32,621 nucleotides of DNA from positions 766,506-799,126 of the forward strand of contig CP070708.1 of NCBI GenBank assembly GCA_020350285.1, in the 5' to 3' direction. The translations under genes were made by a program, and so were the position numbers. This document shows positions 26,099 through 32,621 of the stretch, in pieces. Numbering within the stretch: position 1 is the stretch's first letter; every line of letters starts with the position of its first letter. The notes beneath the pieces were generated by a model, which saw only the letters and a program-made list of their open reading frames with translations, was not told where the DNA came from and made no database searches. Source of the DNA: Anaerolineaceae bacterium (lineage in GTDB: Bacteria; Chloroflexota; Anaerolineae; Anaerolineales; E44-bin32).

Positions 26099-28345
26099 AT
26101 GACGAAGCAAAGGAAGCTGGAAAACAACGAGGATTATCCAGAAAATAATCCAATAGAGGGTGGAGGAAAAGCAACTGGAATGTATCAAGAGCTGTTTGAC
26201 CTGAGCCCTTCGCCTGCTGCCGTTTTTAGCACACAAGGACACTGTCAACTGGTAAACCGAGCATTCTCATATCAGTTGGGCTACGAGCGGGGATCCCTGC
26301 TTAGGGGAGAAGTACTCTTTCAGGATATTTTCAGAAAAAAGAGTGTGGCTGAAGAACTGGTCGCAGAACTAAAAGAGAGGCACGTGATTCGTCGACGAGA
26401 GGTATACCTTAAAGACAACGAGGGCCGCGTGATCCCAATGCTTTTCTCGGGACGAACGATAACCTTTGACGATCAGCCTTGCTTCGATGTTTCTCTGACG
26501 GATATCTCCCATCAAAAGAGGCTTGAGCGCGCTTTCCGCCGCGATCATGCTCGTATGGTTTCGTTGATCGATAGCTTGACAGCTGGACTTTTCTTGGTAG
26601 ACAACGATGGACTGATCACAGAGTTCAATACCGCATTGTTTAATTTGCTGGGTGCACATCAGGTTTCAATGACAAGAAAGCCATATCATGAGCTTTTCAT
26701 GGGTTTTCTCTCTGGAGCACTTGAACCCGAGGTTATCCAGCAGTCGTTATCCCGAGCTGTAATGGTAGTGTCAGAACGACCTGTGGTTGAAATCGCATAC
26801 GACGAAGACAACCCAAAGCATTTGGAAGTTGCATTCTTTCCCGTATGGGATGAGGAAGGGGCGGTCCTCGGGTGGGGAGGGCTTGTACAGGACGTGACCG
26901 ATATCCGCGACCGTCTGGCATGGAAGCTTGAATTATTATCCATCCTTGCTCATGATATTCGAACCCCACTGGCTACGCTTAAAGGACATGCCACAGCATT
27001 GTTGGCCAATTATCGTCGCTGGGGTGATGAGATGGTCGTTGAGTTTCTTGAAGCCATGGATCGAACCTCCGACGATTTGGTCAGGCAGGTTGACCGGAGC
27101 CTCGCATTGACACGTGTTGAGGCTGGAAGAATGGGCTTACGACCAGAAGCCATCGAGCCGATTGTCCTCATCCGTCAATCTATAGAAAGAGCAGCTGGTG
27201 TCCTTGACGATATCCCCCTAGAACTTGATGTGCCTGAAAATCTGCCTAAGATTCGCGCTGATCCCGCTCGCGTGGAAGAGGTGCTTGTTAATTTATTGGA
27301 CAACGCAGCTCGTTATTCTCCTAGTGAAAACCCAATTATCATCAGGGCTAATCGAGATGGCCCTCTTCTCCAATTATCCATCACAAATCACGGTCCGGAC
27401 ATCCAACCTGATAGACATAGGATGATTTTTGATAAATATACCCGTGCCGACTCTGAGGGTGGAGGTGTAGGGTTGGGATTGTTCATCGCGCGCAGGATTG
27501 TAGAGGCACATGGTGGCAAGATTTGGGTAACAAGCCCACCTCCCAATATCCGACATGGTGCACAATTTACATTCACTCTACCGGTTATGCCCGATCAACC
27601 GACCTGGGAACCAACTCAACGAACAGAGGCCCCTACCATGCATGAGGGCCTCGTTGAAGGGCAGTCCATTCTGGTGGTTGAAGATGAGCCAGATACTCAA
27701 GCACTACTGCACACGATCTTAACGCAGGAGGGATATGAGGTCATCATTGCCCCTGATGGTCCAGTCGGACTTGAATTGTTTAAGACATCAACACCAGAAC
27801 TGGTGTTACTTGATTGGATGCTTCCCGGGTTGAACGGACTCCTTGTTTGCCGTGCTATTCGCCGCTGGTCTGATGTCCCTATTTTGATCATTACCTCTCG
27901 TACATCTCAGGACGATCTTGTCACAGCTTTAGATGCCGGTGCTGACGATTATGTTACAAAGCCTTTTCAATCAACGGAACTCTTAGCGAGGATGAAAGCA
28001 CTATTGAGACGAGGTAGGGGCTGGGAAGAAGCAGAAGAACGAGATCGTTTTAGCGCAGAAGGGTTGCTTATCGATTTCGACGCTCACGATGTCTGGCAGC
28101 GAGGGAAGCATCTCGAATTAACACCAACCGAATTCAAGCTACTTACATATTTGGTCCACCATCAAGGCCAGGTTCTGACTTATGATCAACTCGTAGATCA
28201 TCTGTGGGGCTTGGAGACTGGAAGGACTCGGCATGACCTGTTCGTACACATCAGTCGACTGAGAAAGAAAATCGAGCCCAAGCCAAAAGAACCTCGCTTT
28301 ATCGTTACCCGCTGGGGGATTGGATATGTGTTCATGCCCAAGTAG
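26099..28345 (+). CDS. Soluble PAS-PAS histidine kinase fused to a receiver and OmpR-type winged-helix domain
   Basis: Complete two-component pathway in one chain, 748 residues. Two PAS domains (about 27-135 and 150-265) sense a small ligand or redox state. HisKA carries phospho-His285 (AHDIRTP), and the ATPase domain has its N-box (NLLDNAARYS) and G-box (GVGLGLFIARR). A receiver domain (about 522-640) has the acidic pair in VVEDE, Asp572 (LLDWMLPG) and Lys in TKPF. The C-terminus (about 655-748) is an OmpR/PhoB-type DNA-binding winged helix (LTPTEFKLLTYL, TRWGIGYVF). No TM helix or signal peptide is seen, so it is cytosolic. The ATG at 26099 was chosen because GGGAG lies seven bases upstream and the longer frame begins in the promoter. 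An 18-bp repeat next to that promoter is a candidate autoregulatory site. Confidence 0.9.
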   Translation: MTKQRKLENNEDYPENNPIEGGGKATGMYQELFDLSPSPAAVFSTQGHCQLVNRAFSYQLGYERGSLLRGEVLFQDIFRKKSVAEELVAELKERHVIRRREVYLKDNEGRVIPMLFSGRTITFDDQPCFDVSLTDISHQKRLERAFRRDHARMVSLIDSLTAGLFLVDNDGLITEFNTALFNLLGAHQVSMTRKPYHELFMGFLSGALEPEVIQQSLSRAVMVVSERPVVEIAYDEDNPKHLEVAFFPVWDEEGAVLGWGGLVQDVTDIRDRLAWKLELLSILAHDIRTPLATLKGHATALLANYRRWGDEMVVEFLEAMDRTSDDLVRQVDRSLALTRVEAGRMGLRPEAIEPIVLIRQSIERAAGVLDDIPLELDVPENLPKIRADPARVEEVLVNLLDNAARYSPSENPIIIRANRDGPLLQLSITNHGPDIQPDRHRMIFDKYTRADSEGGGVGLGLFIARRIVEAHGGKIWVTSPPPNIRHGAQFTFTLPVMPDQPTWEPTQRTEAPTMHEGLVEGQSILVVEDEPDTQALLHTILTQEGYEVIIAPDGPVGLELFKTSTPELVLLDWMLPGLNGLLVCRAIRRWSDVPILIITSRTSQDDLVTALDAGADDYVTKPFQSTELLARMKALLRRGRGWEEAEERDRFSAEGLLIDFDAHDVWQRGKHLELTPTEFKLLTYLVHHQGQVLTYDQLVDHLWGLETGRTRHDLFVHISRLRKKIEPKPKEPRFIVTRWGIGYVFMPK

Positions 28346-28705
28346 TGCCTAAAAATATATATCTCAGACAGTTTGTATCTCTACCCATGATAAAACTCCC
28401 AAATCAAAAAGTGCTATTCCACCTAATAATCTAAGGAATTTGGATGTACGTTGAATATCCATCATTTTAATAAAGAAAGCCTACTGAGTCGAAAGATTTC
28501 CGCAAGAAACATCATCCATTTGTAAGAACTCCTCGACATTTCCACACTAAACTGATCATACATATCGTTACCCAACCTAAAAACATCTGTCAGTTGTTTC
28601 TATTAGGAGGCCTGTGATGGATTGACGAAGTGATTAGTAAAGTTCCGACTCAACAATGAGCAGTCATGAGAAGCACTATAGCTCTTTCCGTTAGCAGAGT
28701 TATGG
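28346..28705 (+). other. 360-bp non-coding region before the receiver-CarD-S1 genes
   Basis: It holds the second 18-bp element (28493-28510). A weak hexamer pair, TCGACA (28533-28538) and TCATAC (28556-28561), is separated by 17 bases. A strong Shine-Dalgarno sequence TAGGAGG (28604-28610) leads only to ATG-GAT-TGA (28617-28625). A leader of this length suggests regulation of the downstream genes, but no known riboswitch was recognised. Confidence 0.45.
28493..28510. repeat. 18-bp element, copy 2 (inverse orientation)
   Basis: AAGATTTCCGCAAGAAAC is the exact reverse complement of the element at 25993-26010, with no match beyond the 18 bases. It lies 22 bases upstream of a weak TCGACA-17-TCATAC promoter-like pair and about 200 bases before the degenerate receiver gene. 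The two copies flank the hybrid kinase-regulator gene. Confidence 0.55.
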
Positions 28706-29140
28706 ATGGAAGGAATGGATCAACAACTAGATGCATTCACAGTAGTTTTGGTCGAAAGTGAGAAGAGCCTCCGTCGAGTTCTTTCCGTTAGTTTAAACGA
28801 GCTGGGATTGAGAGTCCTTGAAGCGCCAGATCTGGCCTGCGCCAGAGATCTTCTAAATACTGAGTGTCCGGATTTATTGATCACAGAGATTGACTTTCCC
28901 TTCGGTCGAAATGGTGAACTCATAGAGCAATTTAGGAACCGAAAAAGAGATTGTCGAGGCTCTGTTGTAGTAACGACGACTCAACGATTTGGGGACGCCT
29001 GGCGACACAGATACCAGCCAGACGTTACGATATACAAACCATTTGACATTCGATTATTGTGCAAATCTGTCACTAAATTAATAAATCAAGATCATGACGA
29101 AGTTGTGCGCTATCGAACCGAGAAGGGGATCAGGAAATGA
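28706..29140 (+). CDS. Degenerate (pseudo-)receiver domain protein
   Basis: A 144-residue stand-alone protein with the receiver (CheY-like) pattern but altered key residues. The acidic pair reads Glu17-Ser18 (LVESEK), and the phosphorylated Asp is replaced by Glu61 (LLITEIDFP). The Thr pocket (VVVTTT, about 90-92) and the conserved Lys111 (YKPFD) remain. With Glu at the phosphosite and an incomplete Mg2+ site it is unlikely to be phosphorylated; Glu can mimic the phosphorylated state. It has no output domain. Its TGA overlaps the ATG of the CarD-like gene (29137-29140), so the two are translationally coupled, and it may act on that protein or on RNA polymerase. The start may be the ATG at 28706 or the in-frame ATG at 28715. 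The Glu-for-Asp reading rests on alignment by eye. Confidence 0.75.
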   Translation: MEGMDQQLDAFTVVLVESEKSLRRVLSVSLNELGLRVLEAPDLACARDLLNTECPDLLITEIDFPFGRNGELIEQFRNRKRDCRGSVVVTTTQRFGDAWRHRYQPDVTIYKPFDIRLLCKSVTKLINQDHDEVVRYRTEKGIRK

Positions 29141-29676
29141 CCGCAAAAAAACGAGCATTTTCAAGTGGAGATTGGATTGTCCATCTCACGCATGGTTTAG
29201 GTCGAGTGCGACGAATGGAGAAGAAGGCTCTCGGTGGTAAGAAAAAGAAATACTTCAGAGTGGAGAATAAAAATTGTGTATTTTGGGTACCCGTGGACCA
29301 GACAGAGGAATGTCGGGTCCGACCCGTAGCGTCTCGCTACCAGCTCAGAAAGGCAATCAAAACTCTGAAAGAACCACCTCGGGAGGATATCTTCAATCCC
29401 AAACAACGCCAAGAGTGGATCAAAGAAGCCAGATCGAATGGTTCATTGACTATGATCTGCGAGTTGGTTCGTGATCTTTACTCGCTGCAAGATGAGAAAT
29501 CACTTGGCGAGAATGATAGACGCAGCTTTGATTTCTTTAAAAAATTACTCTTGCAGGAATGGTCTATATGTGCGGACATGACTATCGAAGACGCCAAGGA
29601 CCGATTACAAGAATGTTTGGTTAATGATCAGGCGCATATGTTTAAAAGTGATGGTTCATCCGAATCGAGTAATTAA
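29137..29676 (+). CDS. CarD/CdnL-like RNA polymerase-binding transcription factor
   Basis: A 179-residue protein with the CarD family layout. An N-terminal Tudor-like RNA polymerase-interaction domain (about 5-65: GDWIVHLTHGLGRV, KYFRV, VFWVPVD) is followed by a helical C-terminal domain (about 70-165: SLTMICELVRDLY, GENDRRSFDFFKKLLLQEW). CarD proteins bind the RNA polymerase beta subunit and stabilise open promoter complexes, often at rRNA and ribosomal promoters. In mycobacterial CarD a Trp wedges the DNA; in my alignment by eye that position looks like Pro here (FNPKQ), which may change activity. The gene overlaps the receiver gene by four bases, with AGGAA just before its ATG. Ribosomal protein S1 follows 41 bases downstream, so the three are probably one operon. 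Confidence 0.82.
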   Translation: MTAKKRAFSSGDWIVHLTHGLGRVRRMEKKALGGKKKKYFRVENKNCVFWVPVDQTEECRVRPVASRYQLRKAIKTLKEPPREDIFNPKQRQEWIKEARSNGSLTMICELVRDLYSLQDEKSLGENDRRSFDFFKKLLLQEWSICADMTIEDAKDRLQECLVNDQAHMFKSDGSSESSN

Positions 29677-29717
29677 ATGTATAAAAGCATAAGGGATATC
29701 CAAATCGTGTGTAATCG

Positions 29718-30992
29718 ATGAGTGATGTGATACGAAACCGGGCTGATAAGATGGAAATCATTGACTCAAACGAGTCCTCTCCACGGCCATTCGATAAGCT
29801 TCTCGATGATTTTGGAGCAGAGCGACCACGGCGCGGACAGCTTATGGAAGGTGAAATCCTTCAAATTGAGGAGGACGTCATCTTAATGGATGTGGGCTCC
29901 AAGCGAGATGCCGTGGTTCCCCGTAGGGAAGTTGATAAATTAAACGATGAACAACTTGACAACCTCAGAGTTGGTGATCAACTTCCGATATATGTATTGA
30001 GAACGCCAGTCGGGGATGAACAACTGCTTGTCTCCATTGATCGAGGGCTTGAGTTTGAAGACTGGCAGCGAGCAAAGTCCTACCTCGTCAGCGAAGAATT
30101 AATTGAACTTAAGGTCACGGGTCAAAACCGTGGAGGCTTGACGGTTAAATTCGGGAAGATTCGAGGATTTGTACCGAATACACACATCCCTGGTCTTGGT
30201 CAAGGAGCAAGACCTAAGGATTTCGAGTCGTTAAAACGAGAAAAACTTGGCACCAAAATATTCCTCAAGGTCATCGAAGCCGATCGAAAACGAAGACGTC
30301 TTGTGCTATCAGGTCGTGCAGTGGAAAAAGAAATACGCCAACAAAGACTTCAGGAGTTAAAGCCAGGTCAAGTGGTCCAAGGTCGGGTTGTCCATCTCGT
30401 CGAGTTTGGCGCTTTTGTAGACCTGGGAGGTGTTGATGGTCTCATCCACATCTCAGAACTGGAGTGGCATCACGTCAACCATCCATCCGATGTTGTTGAT
30501 AAAGGCGATGAGATTGAGGTAATGGTCAAAGAGGTGGATGTAGATCGTGAGCGCATAGGCCTAAGCCGTAAGGCACTCCTGCCAAGCCCATGGGACAATG
30601 TAAAGAGGAAATATCAAGTAGGTGATCTTGTCGAAGGGGATGTTACCAACGTCAGGCAGTTTGGCGCGTTTGTGATGCTTCCTGAAGGAATTGAAGGGCT
30701 CATCCATGATAGCGAGATGGGCATCATTGGTCCGGGTTTCCCACAGGATGTTGTATCTTCAGGTGATCATGTGCAAGTACAGGTATTGGATATTGATCAT
30801 AATCGGAAACGGATGAGTTTAAAGCTAAAGAAAATCATGTACGATGAGCAAGATACCCCCCCCATGGAAGAGAATCATGACAACACTGAGGGTGTCGAGG
30901 CAGATCCGATTAAGGAGTTCTCTTTACTTGGAACCGTTTACGAAGCTCACTCCCAGGATTTGGCCGGTGAAGTGGAGACTATAGAGTCATAA
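29718..30992 (+). CDS. rpsA: 30S ribosomal protein bS1-like, four S1 domains
   Basis: RNA-binding protein of 424 residues with four S1 (OB-fold) repeats, about 38-108, 118-197, 215-285 and 302-372. The third and fourth are the clearest (GQVVQGRVVHLVEFGAFVDL with GLIHISEL, and GDLVEGDVTNVRQFGAFVML with GLIHDSEM). The second is more diverged (GLTVKFGKIRGFVP). This four-domain length is common in bacteria outside Proteobacteria. bS1 binds the 30S subunit and helps mRNA loading and unfolding; some four-domain forms act as general RNA-binding factors. The tail is acidic. No strong ribosome-binding site precedes the ATG at 29718. It is the last gene before a bidirectional terminator and probably shares a transcript with the receiver and CarD-like genes. 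Confidence 0.88.
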   Translation: MSDVIRNRADKMEIIDSNESSPRPFDKLLDDFGAERPRRGQLMEGEILQIEEDVILMDVGSKRDAVVPRREVDKLNDEQLDNLRVGDQLPIYVLRTPVGDEQLLVSIDRGLEFEDWQRAKSYLVSEELIELKVTGQNRGGLTVKFGKIRGFVPNTHIPGLGQGARPKDFESLKREKLGTKIFLKVIEADRKRRRLVLSGRAVEKEIRQQRLQELKPGQVVQGRVVHLVEFGAFVDLGGVDGLIHISELEWHHVNHPSDVVDKGDEIEVMVKEVDVDRERIGLSRKALLPSPWDNVKRKYQVGDLVEGDVTNVRQFGAFVMLPEGIEGLIHDSEMGIIGPGFPQDVVSSGDHVQVQVLDIDHNRKRMSLKLKKIMYDEQDTPPMEENHDNTEGVEADPIKEFSLLGTVYEAHSQDLAGEVETIES

Positions 30993-31064
30993 TAGATTAT
31001 TTGATAAGAGCGAATTGTCACTTCGCTTGAAGTACGGTCTCAATAACTCTGACATCAAATCAAA

Positions 31065-31086
31065 AGGGCGACCCAATGGTCGCCCT
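31065..31086. terminator. Bidirectional intrinsic terminator
   Basis: AGGGCGACC and GGTCGCCCT form a perfect 9-bp stem around CAAT. On the plus strand it is followed by CTCTGTTCTTT, and on the minus strand by TTTGATTTG. It serves the convergent S1 gene and the lipoprotein gene ending at 31161. Confidence 0.8.
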
Positions 31087-31160
31087 CTCTGTTCTTTGGA
31101 TCATATTGTCCCAACAACTGAACGTAAGTTAGTGTTTAGAAAAGTCGGACCGCTTATGCT

Positions 31161-31958
31161 TTACGGCCAGGCAAGCTTTGTCGGTGCGCTGTACCCCAGT
31201 TTATTAAATGCGCGGACCTGACCGTAAGAATCCCCCGAACAGCCTTCCTTATCGCTAAGGGTATAGGAGGTATTGGTCGTGCTGTACACCACATCCAGCA
31301 GGTAGGTCCCGTTGCAGATTCTCGCTTCGATCAAATAACCCAAACCCACTGATGGTGGTGCCGCATTCCAACTGATCGTTACGCTGGAACCGCTTCGGTT
31401 CGCGGAGACACCTGTTAGCGACGGCACGGATGGGTTTATGTAAATTGGGGGGTAAACCACGGGAACGGTCATGATGTCGACAGAGGCCGTGACAAATGCC
31501 GATGAAACCCAACAATGCCAATCTGTATCGTGAGGTAATACCCACAACCACGTCCCCGCGTAGTTACGGCCATCAAGCATTGCTGTATCCCCATCTGACA
31601 GCGCCCAAGCGTACATGTATACCGGATCGGGACCATAACGACAGTTAACATTCCCATCGGCGGTGATGGTAGCCGGTTCTTCTGTCGGCGTTTCGGTTGG
31701 CGTCGGAGTATCCGATGGGGTCGGTGTTTCTGTCTCGGTTGGGGTGATGGTAGCTGTTGGAGTTTCGGTTGAGGTCGAAGTCATGCTTGGGGTTAATGTA
31801 AAAGTCGGTGTAGAAGTGGATGTATATGTAGCGGTCAACGTAGAGGTCTCTGTTGGAGGGGGCGACGTTGGTGTGTGTGTAGGTGGAATGGGTGTTTCGG
31901 TCGCACAACCGTTGAGTAGAAAGATTGTCAAAATTGTAATCAGAAGTAGCTTTCTCAC
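31161..31958 (-). CDS. SH3b-FN3 lipoprotein with Thr/Pro-rich stalk
   Basis: Surface lipoprotein of 265 residues. A signal peptide ends in LNGC (Cys18, Asn at -2 being unusual but tolerated). Residues about 20-97 are a low-complexity Thr/Pro/Ser stalk, followed by a bacterial SH3-like domain (about 102-155, NVNCRYGPDP, WLWVLP, WHCWVSSAFV) and a C-terminal FN3 domain (about 178-265). SH3b domains often bind cell-wall peptides or polysaccharides, so it may link membrane and envelope polymers; no enzyme motif is present. The C-terminal FN3 is paralogous to the fragment at 1-324. The GTG start has a strong GGGAGGT ribosome-binding site. The stalk's repetitive codons give long open frames on the opposite strand that are not genes. 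Confidence 0.85.
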   Translation of the reverse strand: MRKLLLITILTIFLLNGCATETPIPPTHTPTSPPPTETSTLTATYTSTSTPTFTLTPSMTSTSTETPTATITPTETETPTPSDTPTPTETPTEEPATITADGNVNCRYGPDPVYMYAWALSDGDTAMLDGRNYAGTWLWVLPHDTDWHCWVSSAFVTASVDIMTVPVVYPPIYINPSVPSLTGVSANRSGSSVTISWNAAPPSVGLGYLIEARICNGTYLLDVVYSTTNTSYTLSDKEGCSGDSYGQVRAFNKLGYSAPTKLAWP

Positions 31959-32176
31959 TTGTTACCTCCCAGAGTATTGTCCTCTTCAAAGAGACTTAAA
32001 TCACTAGGTAAATTTGCCTAAAAGCGGAGATTTTACTCTAGGAAGTAAGTAATAATAAGAAGCTGGTAGAAGAAGAAAGTAGAACGACCTCGAGTTGAGC
32101 GGCGCAGCCAATAAATCCCCAGTAAATTATCGCGCTCAACCTGCGTCCGCTCCAGCATGACGTTAGTAAGCAGCAA

Positions 32177-32621
32177 TTATGTACTGAGCTGTTTGTGAAT
32201 CTCAATGTTACTTAGAATTTTAGCTATCTTTCCATCTAGGTAATTCAAAGTGATTTTATGGTGCTCAGTATCATAGGATCCTATGCAATCTTCAGCCACG
32301 ATCACGTCAAGATCCCTTTGATATGCGTCAATCGCCGTCATTCTGATGCATGCATGGGTGTTGACGCCAGCGAGAACGATAGGATTCCAATCGTTTTCTT
32401 GAAGTAGATTATCAAGCTGGGTTTGGAAGAAAGCGCTATATCGCTTCTTGATAATTTCATAGTCTTGAGGTGATCGCTCTAGCTCTTCAAGTAACGATGC
32501 GCCGTAGGTTCCCGCTATGGTCACGTGGACATTGTCTCTTCTCATCTCAAGGAAAGCATCGCTCAAATCTGGAGAAAACTCCTGCCTGACCCAGATGATC
32601 GGTAGTCTTTTCTCACGAAAG
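32177..32621 (-). CDS. Isochorismatase-family cysteine hydrolase (5' end outside window)
   Basis: The C-terminal 148 or so residues of an isochorismatase-like amidohydrolase. The frame is open to the window edge, reading IIWVRQEFSPDLSDAF before the TTG at 32566, so that TTG is not the start. Visible catalytic features are a Lys in the KKRYSAF motif and the nucleophilic Cys in GVNTHACIRMTA; the N-terminal Asp of the triad lies outside the window. Family members hydrolyse nicotinamide, N-carbamoylsarcosine, ureidoacrylate or isochorismate, and the visible part does not decide between them. The protein is probably cytosolic. It is followed by a 218-bp gap with no visible terminator, then the lipoprotein gene in the same direction. 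Confidence 0.85.
   Translation of the reverse strand, partial: FREKRLPIIWVRQEFSPDLSDAFLEMRRDNVHVTIAGTYGASLLEELERSPQDYEIIKKRYSAFFQTQLDNLLQENDWNPIVLAGVNTHACIRMTAIDAYQRDLDVIVAEDCIGSYDTEHHKITLNYLDGKIAKILSNIEIHKQLST

Noticed and set aside
31663..32007. Plus-strand Val/Gly-rich 114-codon frame
   Set aside because: It is the antisense reading of the Thr/Pro-rich stalk of the lipoprotein gene.
1..32621. CRISPR arrays, insertion sequences, toxin-antitoxin or phage genes
   Set aside because: No regularly spaced repeats, transposase, integrase or typical small toxin-antitoxin pair could be seen.

Overview
The window looks like a chromosomal segment of a Chloroflexota bacterium, most likely an Anaerolineae-type lineage. 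This is an inference from gene content, not a placement. The clues are lipoproteins with Thr/Pro-rich stalks carrying SH3b/FN3 or esterase domains, a bL35 with an Anaerolineae-like core, an octaheme hydroxylamine-oxidoreductase-type cytochrome, a large NdvB-type cyclic glucan synthase, soluble PAS kinases, and moderate GC content. There are no phage genes, transposases, CRISPR arrays, rRNAs or tRNAs that I can support.

Layout. 1-324 is the tail of an FN3-type surface protein. 402-3880 (minus strand) holds acuC, then an octaheme cytochrome c and an overlapping 8-TM membrane protein, with a good sigma70-type promoter before the cytochrome. 4121-6646 is a CtpE-like P-type ATPase, convergent with a lipoprotein esterase (6674-7675). 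8151-17798 is an apparent operon of a tandem universal stress protein and a roughly 2,890-residue NdvB-like cyclic beta-1,2-glucan synthase. Its frame is broken by one in-frame TGA at 16050-16052, and a strong hairpin terminator follows. 18088-20283 is a lipoprotein fusing a TolB-like propeller to an erythromycin-esterase-like domain that lacks key catalytic residues. 20538-23330 (minus) encodes a Hanks-type Ser/Thr kinase joined through a membrane helix to a GH99-like glycosidase domain.

23618-25824 (minus) carries information-processing genes: a primary-type sigma factor, a DUF6800-like small protein, bL36 and bL35. 26099-30992 (plus) holds a soluble PAS/PAS-kinase-receiver-winged-helix protein, then a degenerate receiver translationally coupled to a CarD/CdnL-like RNA polymerase-binding protein, then ribosomal protein S1. 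A bidirectional terminator separates S1 from a second SH3b/FN3 lipoprotein on the minus strand. A truncated isochorismatase-family hydrolase closes the window.

The points that most deserve a second look are the interrupted glucan synthase, the kinase-GH99 fusion, an exact 18-bp inverted repeat flanking the hybrid kinase gene (one copy 19 bp upstream of its promoter), the Glu-for-Asp receiver coupled to CarD, and the Ere-like pseudoenzyme. The surface genes together suggest envelope and periplasmic glycan/osmotic functions. The right half is mostly transcription and translation control.
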